Source of the DNA: Ostreococcus mediterraneus
Lineage: Eukaryota > Chlorophyta > Mamiellophyceae > Mamiellales > Bathycoccaceae
NCBI GenBank assembly: GCA_012295225.1
Contig: WMKK01000005.1
Coordinates: 68,958-132,957 of the forward strand
Direction: 5' to 3'
Length of the DNA: 64,000 bases
Shown here: in pieces, positions 29,017 through 38,850 of the stretch
How positions within the stretch are numbered: the stretch's first letter is position 1
How the letters are laid out: every line of letters starts with the position of its first letter
The notes under the pieces: generated by a model
What the model was told of the DNA's origin: nothing
The model's database searches: none
What the model saw: the letters and a program-made list of their open reading frames with translations, nothing else
Position numbers and translations under genes: made by a program

Positions 29017-29244
29017 CCGTCGCTGGCGTACGCCGACAGATGACGAAAGTACAACAGCTATACTACTACATATTGACATACCACCACATTGGTGGCGGCA
29101 TTGACGGTTTCGCGCACACGCGCACGCCACGCGCATACATTTTAGCGCATCTTTGTACGATACACATTCTTCACTCGCCTCACACGTCGACGCGCGCGAC
29201 GCTCAACATGACACCGCAACCAACACCTGTCTGACCTTTAAAGC

Positions 29245-30021
29245 ATGGCGCGCACGCACTACGAAACGCTTGGCGTTCCGCCCACGGCCACGGACGTGGA
29301 CATCAAACGCGCGTACCTACGGCTGGCGAAGACGCATCACCCAGACGCCGGCGGAGACGGCGCGGCGGCAACCTTTGCGCTGATCTCCGCCGCCTTTGAC
29401 GTACTCAAGGACAAATCCAAGCGCGCATCGTACGATATGTCGCTCTCGCGTGATGTACACGGTGGTTTATATTCTTCACGCGGCACTACACCGGCATCGT
29501 CGGCGTCGACGAGCGGCGCGAATCGGTCGTGGACGCGCGACAACCGCTGGCGCGGAACCGGCGCCACCCAAGAGTCAACCAACACGTTCGAGGACGACGA
29601 AGACTGGGACACAAACACCCATTGGACCACGGAAGAAATCGAACGCCGCCGCGCGCACGCCGCAGCCATGTCCAGAAAACGCGCGCAAGACGCCGACTGG
29701 TGGAGATTTGAAAAACTCGCCGCCGAACGCCGTAAAGCCGAATTCCGCGCCGCGAGCGCATCCAGCGCCGTCAAGCGCGGTGAACGTCACTTATCAAGAA
29801 TATCACATTTATGGCTCGCGCGTAGCGGATTCATCTGGCAAGACATCGCCGTGTTCGGCGCTTCGACGGCGCTCGTCGCGTTCGGCGCGTATTCCATGTT
29901 CGCCCGAGGCGCGTCCTCCGCGTCCGCCTCCCGCACGAACAGCCCCACCGCGCACGTCGTCGACGCGCACCACACAGAACACGTCGCCCCGTCATCGACG
30001 ACGACGCCCAAGACACCATAG
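29245..30021 (+). CDS. J-domain membrane protein
   Basis: A 258-residue type III J-protein. The J-domain is at the extreme N-terminus (ARTHYETLGVPPTATDVDIK) with HPD at 32-34, and stimulates an Hsp70 partner. A Ser/Thr/Gly-rich linker and an Arg/Glu/Ala-rich helical region follow. One hydrophobic segment (DIAVFGASTALVAFGAYSMF) near 205-225 suggests a membrane anchor with the J-domain on the N-terminal side. The tail is Thr/Pro/His-rich. There is no G/F or zinc-finger region. The compartment is not clear. Confidence 0.88.
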   Translation: MARTHYETLGVPPTATDVDIKRAYLRLAKTHHPDAGGDGAAATFALISAAFDVLKDKSKRASYDMSLSRDVHGGLYSSRGTTPASSASTSGANRSWTRDNRWRGTGATQESTNTFEDDEDWDTNTHWTTEEIERRRAHAAAMSRKRAQDADWWRFEKLAAERRKAEFRAASASSAVKRGERHLSRISHLWLARSGFIWQDIAVFGASTALVAFGAYSMFARGASSASASRTNSPTAHVVDAHHTEHVAPSSTTTPKTP

Positions 30022-30718
30022 ACAGCGATAGCGATAGCACATAGCACCGTCCACCGTCGACCAAAGCTTGGACTTGAATAGCCACGCCTCCTCCATGACC
30101 CCCATAAACGCCACACAGCCATCACACACGCACACTACGAGATCTCCACCGTCCACCCATTCCAGATAAACATTTCCCGCCAAATTACTCCCATACTCAA
30201 GTGTACATTTTTACTTACTCGAGTTCTAGGTTAAGCGCGATAAACTAAATTAAAATTATACACCTAGAGTTGGTGATATTTCCTGGTCACGATTGGTCAC
30301 GAGTCCCGTCCATGGGGTAATAAAGTGTCACCCGTGCTGCAAAAAGTGCCTTGGCGGGGCAACGGCCACGGGCTGACGCGGCGTGATTGCGGTGGGCATT
30401 CCCGCGCGCGCGCGCCCCGTGCGACGCGCACCACACAGCACACGCGCGGGAGAAACAATGTACAAACCAATCGCCAGCGGTGGGCGCATCGGTGGCGCCT
30501 TTGAGGACGTCACACAACGCGTACGTGTGGTCGAATCGTCACAGAATCGTTCACGTCGCGGGCGAGGATGGATTCGCGGATGACGCGCTCGCGCGTCTCG
30601 CGCGCGCGCGCGGGATGGAACGCGCGAATGCGTGCGGTGGATATATGTGCGCGAAGACTAACGATGCGTTCGTGGCGTTGTGCGCGCGGTGTAGGTGTCG
30701 CCGAGAGCGATAGATGTC
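30022..30718. other. 697-bp intergenic region
   Basis: The longest gene-poor stretch here. The left part is AT-rich (30180-30290) and holds an E2F-type site. The right part (about 30520-30713) contains a plus-strand frame ending TGA-side at 30713 with coding-like third positions, but no start, domain or splice partner could be assigned. The forkhead-like gene begins at its right edge. Confidence 0.5.
30173..30184 (+). promoter_or_regulatory. E2F-type site TTTCCCGCCAAA
   Basis: A full bidirectional E2F consensus, TTTCCCGC on one strand and TTTGGCGG on the other. It is about 150 bp downstream of the J-protein gene and 545 bp upstream of the forkhead-like gene. Function is inferred from the match only. 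Confidence 0.35.
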
Positions 30719-32054
30719 ATGCGAGGTGCGTACGGGAAAAAGGGCACGTTTGTGCACTCGAGGTTGACGATGGGGGGGTGACTGTCGCCGTAGGGGCTTT
30801 CACGCGCCCGTCTGTCGCGCTCGAAACGTTCGACGCGTATTGATCGCGCGCTCTGGCGCTCAAAATCGCGGTGTGAGCGCCCATGGCGTGATTGGCGAAT
30901 CGACCCTAACCAATTTGTGTTTCTTTTCGTTGAACGCAGCGGGCGCGAACGCGAGCGGCGCGTTTCACGCGGCGAGTCAGTGGATGTTTACAGGAACCGG
31001 GGCGACCGGGGTGATGTCGCCGACGTTACGACGACCGACGGCGATGGTGGGGACGACGCCGCGGGATGTGGGCGCGACGACGACGGCGACGGCGGCGGGG
31101 TCGCGGGACGCGGGTCACGGCGCGGAGCGGGCGTTTCACAGCGTACATGATTTGGTGCACTATGCGATTTTGTCCCAGCCTAATCATACGGCGAGTTTGA
31201 GGTGTATTTATTCGATTTGTCAGCGTGCGGGTAGGATTGCGAGTAAGCACGGTGCTGGGTCGAGGTTGATTACCGCGAATGAGCATTGGAAGAGTCAGAT
31301 TCGGCACGCGTTGTACACGTCGTCGAGGTTTAAGAGGATCGCAAACGACGACTGGACCGTGGGTTCGGGACATTTGGATATGCCAGAAACGACGACGGTG
31401 TACTTGACGAAGGATGAGCGCGAATCCGCGGGTTGTGCGGCGACGACGACGCACGTCGCGGCGCGCGCGGCGACGCATAAATCAGCGAGCTCGCCGCCCC
31501 TGTCGAAGCGTCGCCGGGCGTCGACGCCGAGTACGCCTCCACCAGTGTCTCCGAGATCAACAAAACTGGTCAGTCGGGCGTCGGATGACGACGTGGCGAC
31601 GTTGAAACCTAGAGCTGTACGATTGAATAGTGAAAACAGCGCGTTGAGCGCGCTGACGCAGGATGGAGTTTTATTCGCTCCGCCCTCGCGCGGTCGCTCA
31701 AGCGTCAAGGAAGATTCTTTTCGCGCCGTCGACGCACATCATAATAAACATGCGACGACGAAGCAACAGCAGGACACATCCATGGCGAGGATGCAAAGCC
31801 CTAGCCCCGAACGTGGGCAAGTGTCGAGGTCGCGCTCGCAATCACCTGAACCGCGCGCGAGCTCCACGCTCGTCGTCGTGGCGGGTTTATTGGAGCAAGA
31901 ACTCAAGTGTGGCAAGGTAATGCCACGCGACACCCGTCGTAACCGTCGAAAACCAGCGCACGGCGGGTGTCACGCAGCGTTGCCGAATGACGATATGGAC
32001 GTGTTCAACGCCGACAAACTCGTTCCGCCGCAGCAATCAGTATCTTTCTTTTAG
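30719..32054 (+). CDS. Forkhead-like winged-helix protein
   Basis: About 370-375 residues. I propose a tiny exon 1 (30719-30725, ATG CGA G) joined in phase 1 to exon 2 at 30940; the alternative is an unspliced start at ATG 30984. The domain SVHDLVHYAILSQPN, then LRCIYSICQRAG, HWKSQIRHALYTSSRF and DWTV follows the forkhead order of AIxSxP, IYxxI, WxxSIRHNLS and YWTL. WKSQIRH differs from the PROSITE forkhead pattern at one position. A basic KRRRAS stretch (possible NLS) and Ser/Pro-rich disordered regions follow. It is probably a DNA-binding nuclear protein. Canonical forkhead factors are not known to me in green plants, so the family call is tentative. Confidence 0.72.
30726..30939 (+). other. 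Predicted first intron of forkhead-like gene
   Basis: Donor GTGCGTAC, branch motif CTAAC at 30906-30910, pyrimidine-rich tract, acceptor GCAG; 214 nt. The tiny first exon makes this less certain than the other introns. Confidence 0.6.
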
Positions 32055-32289
32055 ACTGCCGCTGTGTATTTCTTGGATTTGAGACATGTCGCACCCAATA
32101 ATTGTTTTCGTCCGTCGAGAAGCGGAACTATCGCCTCCGGACTGTATTGATTTTGACCATTCTTTTTTCATTTTATTCACGGACGCCGACGAGTCGTCAC
32201 GACGCGTGGGGTTCCTTGTAATCTAACGTTCTTTTTTTGTACAAATTCTATTACTACTGGTTCGTGATGATAATAGAAGCGGAAACAAG
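32055..32289. other. Convergent 3' region, no gene seen
   Basis: About 235 bp between convergent stop codons, AT-richer than its surroundings. No element recognised. Confidence 0.4.
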
Positions 32290-33423
32290 CTAACTACATG
32301 CACCCATGGAAGCGCCGATGACGGCGGCTTGGAGTAATTCCTTGGGTGTCATTTTATCCCCGGCGTTGCCGTTTTCTCTCCACGTGTTTTGCTTGGCGCG
32401 CCACTCTCGCGCTAAACGAGCTAAACGTAAGAACCGTTCCTCTTCGCTGTCCTCAATGGCTTTGATTGTGGAGTAGTGAATACCAACCGATGCGGCGTCG
32501 TCCTCGACGACGACTTCGTCTTCAGCGACGCGCGCCTTGATGTGACTCTTCCGATGCAAGCCTTCGAGTTGAGCGCTCAACACGTCGTGCGCGCCGTTGG
32601 AACTATGCCTGCTCGCCATGTTCTTCCCGAACGAAGTCTTCGCAGAGTTATCCATCGCGGCAATCTCTTCTGGTGTTGGCACCTTTTGCTGCGAAATAGG
32701 CTTGATCACACGCTTACCGCGCTTTTGTGGGGGCATCTGCGCCGCCGACTTCATGCGGCCGAGCTGCTCCTCGACGGCGCGCGCGCGCTCCTCCGCCGTA
32801 TGCTTTCTCGCCACATTCGGATCATTCACGTCGCCGTAACGCGCCTTCCACTTCCAATCATGCTGAGCCCACTCCACGTCGTCATCTTCGAGAGCGGCGG
32901 CAGCGCTTGACGAGCCTTCAGCCTCGAGCAACGACGCGCGGAGCGTGCGATAGGCGCTTTGCACCACTTTAAACGCCTCTTCGCTACTATCACCCGCAAT
33001 ATCTGGGTGCGTGCGCAGCGCAGCGGCACGAAACGCACGTTTTAACTTGCGCTCATCGCGAGCTTCCTAGTATCGTGCGAAAAGAGAGAACGTCAGTCGT
33101 CGACGCGGAGCGCTCGAGACGTCGCCCGCGCGAGACCCAACCGCGCGCTCGAGACCCACGCACCGCGCCCACATTGCGCGACACCGCGCGCGCGCGACGC
33201 ACACGCGACGCTCATAATTTTTACACACCTTTGGTGATATCTGCAGCACCGCCGCCGCCTTACTCACGGCATCCTTCGTGCGAATCGCGCATTCAATGAC
33301 GCCCCATCGCAGCCTCCCACCACCGCGCATTCGCGCCCGCGTAGGCGCCAGCGCGCGCGAGCGGACGCAGAACGCCGACGAGGTCGACGCAAAGGACGTC
33401 GCGCACGTCATCGCCGCCGCCAT
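32290..33423 (-). CDS. Plastid-type J-domain protein, two exons
   Basis: Exon 1 is 33423-33229 and exon 2 is 33066-32290, joined in phase 0, giving 323 residues. Exon 1 encodes an Ala/Ser/Arg-rich transit-like N-terminus and the J-domain start AAAVLQISPK. Exon 2 continues EARDERKLKRAFRAAALRTHPD with HPD at 85-87 and ends the J-domain with VVQSAYRTLR. Neither exon alone forms a J-domain, which supports the splice. The rest is hydrophilic with Lys- and Glu-rich helices and no zinc finger. The YY before VLG seen in most J-proteins is replaced by AA. It is divergent from STI1, another Hsp70-system gene, by 292 bp. Confidence 0.87.
33067..33228 (-). other. Predicted intron of the J-protein gene
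   Basis: Minus strand: donor GTGTGTAA, branch CTGAC (33092-33096), acceptor CTAG; 162 nt. Splicing completes the J-domain. Confidence 0.85.
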
Positions 33424-33715
33424 CGACGCACGAACGCGCGGCGTCGACGTCGCGCGCGCGCTTATGCCGCTCCAAGCCGGCGCCCGGCACCATGCTCACG
33501 CGCCAATTATACTGTCAAAACGCGCACACTATGAGAACTCCAGCACCACGTGCGATTTATGATAGCCATATCGAACATTTCATACTCTTAAATATAACAC
33601 GATACGTAAAGTATGCGCGTGGAGGATTTTATGGCGCCCATCGACTTTCGACAGCCTTCGACGGCGCGCGTCGTCGACGGCACTGCTCGACGCTTGCGAG
33701 ACGCCGCGACGCACG

Positions 33716-35428
33716 ATGAGCGCCGACGCCGAAGCATTGAAAGTCCAAGGCAACGAGCACTTCAAGAACAGAGCCTACGACGAGGCGATCGATGCGTTCA
33801 CGCGCGCGATCGCGATCGATGGCTCGAATCACGTCTATTTCAGTAATCGCAGCGCCGCATACGCGGGCGCCGAGCGATGGAGCGAGGCGGTGAAGGATGC
33901 GGAGACGACGATTAGCTTGAATCCATCGTTTGCGAAAGGATATTCGCGCAAGGGTGGGGCGCTGTTCGGGGCGGGGGATTTACAAGGCGCTCGGGAGGCG
34001 TACATGAAAGGCTTGGAAGTCGTCGGCGACGACACGATGTTGCGCAGTGGATTACAAGACGTCGAGCGCGTGCTGGCGCAAAAGCAAAGTGGCGATGATT
34101 CCATGTCACAAATTGGTTCGATGTTTAACTCGCCGGATTTGATGGCGAAATTGGCGAGTAATCCGGCGACGCGCGGGTACTTGAGTCAACCGGATTTCAT
34201 GACGATGTTACAGGCGGTGCAAAAGGATGTGAACACGTTGAATCAGTATCTGAGCGATCCTAGAATGATGAATGTGCTTTCTGTGGCGATGGGCGTGCGG
34301 GTGATGAGTGGAGACGATGCCGAGAAGGAGTTTGCTGGCAACCACGAGGCGGATAGTAAGCCGACGCGTTCAGCTCCAGAGCCCGCAAAGTCAACGCCCA
34401 AGGCGCCAGAAAAGGCGCCCGAACCAGAACTCACCGAGGATCGCAAACGCGCGTTAGCGGAAAAGGAATTAGGCAACGCCGCATACAAGGCGCGCAAGTT
34501 CGAAGAGGCGATTGCGCACTACAATAAGGCGGTAGATTTCGACCCAGAGGATGTGTCATTTTTGAACAACCGCGCGGCGGCGAAATTGGAAAAAGGCGAC
34601 TACGACGCGTGCATCGTCGATTGCGATAGCGCGGTTGAGATCGGCCGGTCGCTTCGAGCGGATTATACTATCATTGCCAAGGCTATGACGCGCAAAGCGA
34701 ACGCATTGGTGAAGCAAGGCAAGCTCGAAGAGGCGATCGACGCGTACCAGCGCTCGTTAACCGAGCACCGCACGGCGGATACGCTCAAGCGCCTGAACGA
34801 GACGGAGAAGGCGCTTAAAGAAGCCAAGGCGGCGGCATATTTGGACCCTGCATTGGGCGAGGAAGCTCGTGAACGTGGTAACGCCTTATTCAAGGATCAA
34901 AAGTTCCCTGAAGCTGTGAAAGAGTACACTGAGGCTATCGCGCGCAACCCGCAGGATCACAAGGCTTACTCCAACCGCTCGGCGTCGTACACTAAGCTCA
35001 CTGCGTTCAACGAAGCATTGAAGGACGCAGAGAAGTGCATCGAACTCGACCCAACATTTGCGAAGGGTTACACTCGTAAGGGCCACGTGCAATTCTTCAC
35101 CAAGGCGTATGATGAAGCCATCGAAACGTACAACGAAGGTTTGAAGCACGACCCGACGAACGCCGAGCTCAAGGAAGGATTACGCAAGTGCTACGAACAA
35201 ATCAATATGGGTGCCACCGGTCAGTTGAGCGAAGATGAGCTCAAGCAACGTCAAGAGCGCGCGATGGCGAACCCAGAGATTCAGCAAATTCTCTCTGACC
35301 CGGTGATGCGCCAAGTGCTCCAAGACATGAGCACCGACCCCAAAGCCGCAGCCGAGCATCAACGCAACCCGATGGTCATGGCGAAGATTCAAAAACTCGT
35401 CAACGCCGGGATTGTTCAAGTTCGATAA
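33716..35428 (+). CDS. STI1: STI1/HOP Hsp70-Hsp90 organising co-chaperone
   Basis: A 570-residue protein with the full HOP layout: TPR1 (about 1-110), a DP1/STI1 domain, a Pro/Glu/Lys linker, TPR2A and TPR2B (about 240-480), and a C-terminal DP2/STI1 domain with NPEIQQILSDPVMRQVLQDM. TPR signatures such as GNEHFKNRAYDEAI and KGYTRKGHVQFFTKAYDEAI are intact. It bridges Hsp70 and Hsp90 in the cytosol. Length and order equal plant and animal HOP. ATG 33716 is the conserved start. Confidence 0.97.
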   Translation: MSADAEALKVQGNEHFKNRAYDEAIDAFTRAIAIDGSNHVYFSNRSAAYAGAERWSEAVKDAETTISLNPSFAKGYSRKGGALFGAGDLQGAREAYMKGLEVVGDDTMLRSGLQDVERVLAQKQSGDDSMSQIGSMFNSPDLMAKLASNPATRGYLSQPDFMTMLQAVQKDVNTLNQYLSDPRMMNVLSVAMGVRVMSGDDAEKEFAGNHEADSKPTRSAPEPAKSTPKAPEKAPEPELTEDRKRALAEKELGNAAYKARKFEEAIAHYNKAVDFDPEDVSFLNNRAAAKLEKGDYDACIVDCDSAVEIGRSLRADYTIIAKAMTRKANALVKQGKLEEAIDAYQRSLTEHRTADTLKRLNETEKALKEAKAAAYLDPALGEEARERGNALFKDQKFPEAVKEYTEAIARNPQDHKAYSNRSASYTKLTAFNEALKDAEKCIELDPTFAKGYTRKGHVQFFTKAYDEAIETYNEGLKHDPTNAELKEGLRKCYEQINMGATGQLSEDELKQRQERAMANPEIQQILSDPVMRQVLQDMSTDPKAAAEHQRNPMVMAKIQKLVNAGIVQVR

Positions 35429-35721
35429 GTAAAAATACTAGCGGATGCATTAGTACTCGTACCTTGCTCGCGGTGGTGCCACATGAAAAAGAGAGAGCGC
35501 ACGTCCGCCGTCGACGTTGAATGTGAACGGCGCGTAGCGAATAAAACATTCTTTGTGTAATGACGACTTTTACGTCAAAATGTGAAAGTAATACTTGAAC
35601 ATGAACATCATTACTATCATCACATGATCCATAGAGATCATTGTATTTCAAAGCGGCGCTAAAAACTAAACTACTGTGCGAGCGGCTCCTCAAAAAGCCC
35701 TCTCAAACTATATGTCCTACT
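35429..35721. other. Convergent 3' region
   Basis: A 293-bp AT-richer region between STI1 and the DUF1997 gene. No gene or structure recognised. Confidence 0.4.
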
Positions 35722-36558
35722 TTAACCTTGTCGTTGTTGTTGCTCTTGCGCCCACGCGTCGTACGTCGCTTGCGTAGCTTCAGTGATGCCACCGCGCACG
35801 ATATCAATTGATTTCGCAATCGCCATCACGCCTGCACTCGAAAATCCAGGAATGGCTTTTAAAATTCCTGGAATATCCGCCGCGATGCGCACCTTCACCT
35901 CGGTCGCCACCGTGGTTTCTAAATCCGTCGACACGCTTTCATCCACGCCCACGCGCGCGTCAATGAACGCCCACACGCCCATAGATTTAAACCCAGGCGG
36001 AAGCTTGGTACGATCACCCGCAAAACGTAAGCCCTCTCCGATTAAACGCGCGCGCGCGTCCGCGTCGCTCGCGCCAACCGACCGCCCGCGCTCACCGCCA
36101 GGAATCGCCTCAATCGCAAACTCCGGGGTAATTTCCCACCCAAACAACTCCCGCGGATTCACGCACACGTCAAACGTGCGTCCACCGCGCGCACCGACGC
36201 TCGATCGCTCTCGAGCCTCCGCCGCGCCGAACACGACGGCGATAAAGTTGCTCGGCTCTCGCAACCACGCGCGCACGCTCGCCCCTTCACGCTCTCGTAT
36301 CGGCAACCGAATCACGCGGTCGACGGCAAACGTCAAATACCCATCCGGTGCGCGCGGCGCGTCTTCGTTGTTCGACGCCCTCGCGCGCGCACGCGCGCAT
36401 GAATGTCCTCGCGGCGCGGCGCGGCGCATCCCTGCCCCCGCCATCATCCGCGCCCCTGACGCCCTCACGCGCGCGCACCGCCCTCGCTGCGCGCGCGCGA
36501 CATCGCGCGCATCCCCACCGCGCGCCCCGCCGCGCGCGCGCGACGCCACCGTCGCCAT
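35722..36558 (-). CDS. DUF1997 family protein, probably plastid
   Basis: A 278-residue protein of the DUF1997 family, found in cyanobacteria and plastids. After an Arg/Ala-rich targeting-type N-terminus, residues from about 70 hold the domain: SNFIAVVFGA, FDVCVNPRELFGWEITPEF, GVWAFIDARV and the final VKVRIAADIPGILKAIPGF with a helical end. Its biochemical function is not established; the fold is related to START-like lipid-binding domains. ATG 36558 is the first in frame. It is divergent from the RRB1 gene by 140 bp. The last residues are Gln-rich. Confidence 0.85.
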   Translation of the reverse strand: MATVASRARGGARGGDARDVARAQRGRCARVRASGARMMAGAGMRRAAPRGHSCARARARASNNEDAPRAPDGYLTFAVDRVIRLPIREREGASVRAWLREPSNFIAVVFGAAEARERSSVGARGGRTFDVCVNPRELFGWEITPEFAIEAIPGGERGRSVGASDADARARLIGEGLRFAGDRTKLPPGFKSMGVWAFIDARVGVDESVSTDLETTVATEVKVRIAADIPGILKAIPGFSSAGVMAIAKSIDIVRGGITEATQATYDAWAQEQQQRQG

Positions 36559-36698
36559 CGCGCGCGCAAATGCCGCGTGATTGCGCCGCACGCGCGCGCC
36601 GCCGCCGCCACATCGCGACGCCGCGCATTCCGCGCTCGCGCACGCCGCGCGTGCCGCACGACCGCTCGAGCGCGCGAGACCGGCGAGAGAAAACGCCC

Positions 36699-38165
36699 AT
36701 GCCGCGTTTGCCCAAGCGCACGGGCGCGGCCAAGGACGAGGACGAGGACGAGGACGACGTCGAGTATAAAGCCATCGGCGAGGGCGAAGACGAAAGCTCC
36801 GACGATGACAACGACGGCGACGGCGACGATGCGATGGATGCCGACGACGGCGATGCGGGCGGCGCGCAGAAACCGAAACGCCCCGAAGTCTGGCGTCCGA
36901 CGGCGGACGGCGTCGACGCGGACGTTGAGCTTGAGTACGATGAGAGCGCGTACGACTGCTTGCACGCGTTTGCGCACGAGTGGCCGTGTCTCTCGTGCGA
37001 TGTCATGCGCGACGATTTAGGCGCCGACCGTGCGATGTTTCCGCACGAGATGATGATTATTACTGGTACACAAGCGGACGTGGCGACGAAGAATGCGTTG
37101 TCGGTGATGCGGGTGAGTAGGATTAAAAAGACGAGGAGGGACGCGGATGCGGATGAGGACATGGATGCGAGCGAGAGCGACTCTGATGACGATAATAGTG
37201 GGTCGGCGCCGACGCTCATGGTGGCGAGCGTGGTGCATCATGGGTGTGTGAATCGTGTGCGAGCGATGCCGCAACGGCCGTCGACGTGTGCGACGTGGAG
37301 TGATTCTGGGCACGTCATGGTTTGGGATTTGAGCGCGCAGGTGACCAAGGTGATGACGACGACGAGCGACGAACGCGGTAAAGGGGAGATTGCGGCGCCG
37401 ACGCGCGTGATGCCCAAGCAGGTGTTCACGGGACATAAAGATGAAGGCTACGCTTTGGACTGGTCACCAGTGATTGAAGGGCGATTGGCGAGCGGCGATT
37501 GCGCCGGAGGGATTCACATGTGGGATCCAGTGGCGGATAAATGGAGCGTCGACGCGACGCCGTTTACGGGACATCAAGCGGCGGTGGAGGACATTCAATG
37601 GTCTCCAGCCGAAGCGAATGTCTTTATGTCGTGTTCGAGCGACCAAACAGTGTGCGTGTGGGACACCCGTCAGCGCGCTAAGCCGGCGTTGCGCGTTAAA
37701 ACACACGACGCCGACGTCAACGTCATGTCGTGGAACGCTCTGGCAAACTGTATGGTTGCCACGGGCGCGGATGACGGTACGCTGCGCATTTGGGATTTGC
37801 GTAACTTTAACGAAAGTAATCCACAATTTGTGGCAAACTTTACGTTCCATCGCGACGCGGTGACGAGCGTGGAATGGGCGCCGTTTGATTCCGCCATGCT
37901 CGCGTCGGCGTCGGCGGACAACACGGTGTGCGTTTGGGATTTAGCCGTCGAACGCGACGCCGAAGAAGAAGCCGCGGCAATGGCCGCCAAAGACAACGCC
38001 TTGGCGCCCAGCGACTTGCCCCCGCAGCTCATGTTTGTCCATCAAGGCTTGAAGGATCCAAAGGAAATTCGTTGGCACAAGCAAATCCCCGGGTTGCTCT
38101 TGAGCACCGCCGCCGACGGGTTTAACATTTTCAAGCCCTACAACGTCGGCCCAGAGGTAAAATAA
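36699..38165 (+). CDS. GRWD1: RRB1/GRWD1 WD40 ribosome-assembly protein
   Basis: A 488-residue nucleolar WD40 protein. In yeast Rrb1 is the dedicated chaperone of ribosomal protein uL3. A short basic N-terminus leads into Asp/Glu-rich stretches, then LEYDESAYDCLHAFAHEWPCLSCDV, which is diagnostic for GRWD1/RRB1. WD blades follow, including GHKDEGYALDWSPV, GHQAAVEDIQWSP and FHRDAVTSVEWAP, and it ends LSTAADGFNIFKPYNV. ATG 36699 is chosen just before the acidic region; the frame is open upstream. Confidence 0.95.
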   Translation: MPRLPKRTGAAKDEDEDEDDVEYKAIGEGEDESSDDDNDGDGDDAMDADDGDAGGAQKPKRPEVWRPTADGVDADVELEYDESAYDCLHAFAHEWPCLSCDVMRDDLGADRAMFPHEMMIITGTQADVATKNALSVMRVSRIKKTRRDADADEDMDASESDSDDDNSGSAPTLMVASVVHHGCVNRVRAMPQRPSTCATWSDSGHVMVWDLSAQVTKVMTTTSDERGKGEIAAPTRVMPKQVFTGHKDEGYALDWSPVIEGRLASGDCAGGIHMWDPVADKWSVDATPFTGHQAAVEDIQWSPAEANVFMSCSSDQTVCVWDTRQRAKPALRVKTHDADVNVMSWNALANCMVATGADDGTLRIWDLRNFNESNPQFVANFTFHRDAVTSVEWAPFDSAMLASASADNTVCVWDLAVERDAEEEAAAMAAKDNALAPSDLPPQLMFVHQGLKDPKEIRWHKQIPGLLLSTAADGFNIFKPYNVGPEVK

Positions 38166-38232
38166 ACACGCACGTACACGTGCACTATACACCTTTCAAT
38201 ACAACCTTTCTACATCTACATCTATCCTACAT

Positions 38233-38643
38233 CTATCCCCAGGCTGGAGTAGTGCTGTAAAACACCACGAGCTGTCGCCCGTCGCCGTACGCGTCGCACA
38301 GCGCCCCAACGCGTTGCGCGTAATCCGGCGTAAAGCTCGCCCCCAAATACGTAAACGACGACGACGCCGACGGCATTTTCAACAATTTATTCAGGTGCGC
38401 CACGACGTCGGCGAACGCGGCGTCGGCGCGCACGCGAACTTTATTCTGTTTCAGAATCGGCGCATCACCCGTCGCTTTAAAGAGAATCACCACGCGACGC
38501 GGCGCATCGGCGTCCTCCGCGCTCGAGCCCGTCGTCGTCGTCGTCTCTGTCGCCGTCTCTGTCGTCGGCACCGTCAACGCATCTCGCGCGCGCTCGGCGT
38601 CCTCGGACATCGACGTCGCGCGCCGCACACTGCAGTCAGCCAT
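38233..38643 (-). CDS. ATG12: Autophagy ubiquitin-like protein ATG12
   Basis: A 136-residue protein (125 from ATG 38610). The C-terminal ubiquitin fold starts at RRVVILFKATGDAPILKQNK, continues with HLNKLLK and SFTYLGASFTPDYAQRVGAL, and ends LVVFYSTTPAWG. The terminal Gly is where ATG7 and ATG10 activate ATG12 for conjugation to ATG5. The Thr-rich acidic N-terminus is disordered. It lies between RRB1 (convergent) and plastid PGK (same strand, 207 bp apart). Confidence 0.94.
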   Translation of the reverse strand: MADCSVRRATSMSEDAERARDALTVPTTETATETTTTTGSSAEDADAPRRVVILFKATGDAPILKQNKVRVRADAAFADVVAHLNKLLKMPSASSSFTYLGASFTPDYAQRVGALCDAYGDGRQLVVFYSTTPAWG

Positions 38644-38850
38644 TCGCGCGCACAGCGCCCACCGGCGCCATCGCGCGACAATTATAAAGGCGTTTGTGCT
38701 CGAGTGGATGAATGAATGAATACGCGAATACGTGAATGCATGTGTGAATGTATAAATTTGACTGGATATTAACACAGATAGTCAGGCTGTCGACGAGGAA
38801 TCGCCGACGAGTTGCTGAACGCGCGTTGAAAAAATCGCATCGACGCGAGT

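Noticed and set aside
30387-30713. 108-codon plus-strand frame in the 697-bp gap
   Set aside because: Part looks coding-like by third-position bases, but there is no good start or domain, and it ends just before the forkhead-like exon 1. Left as a note in the gap entry.
36287-37219. 310-codon minus-strand Ser-rich frame
   Set aside because: It overlaps RRB1 and DUF1997 sequence; the Ser runs are the reverse complement of GAC/GAT Asp/Glu codons in RRB1.
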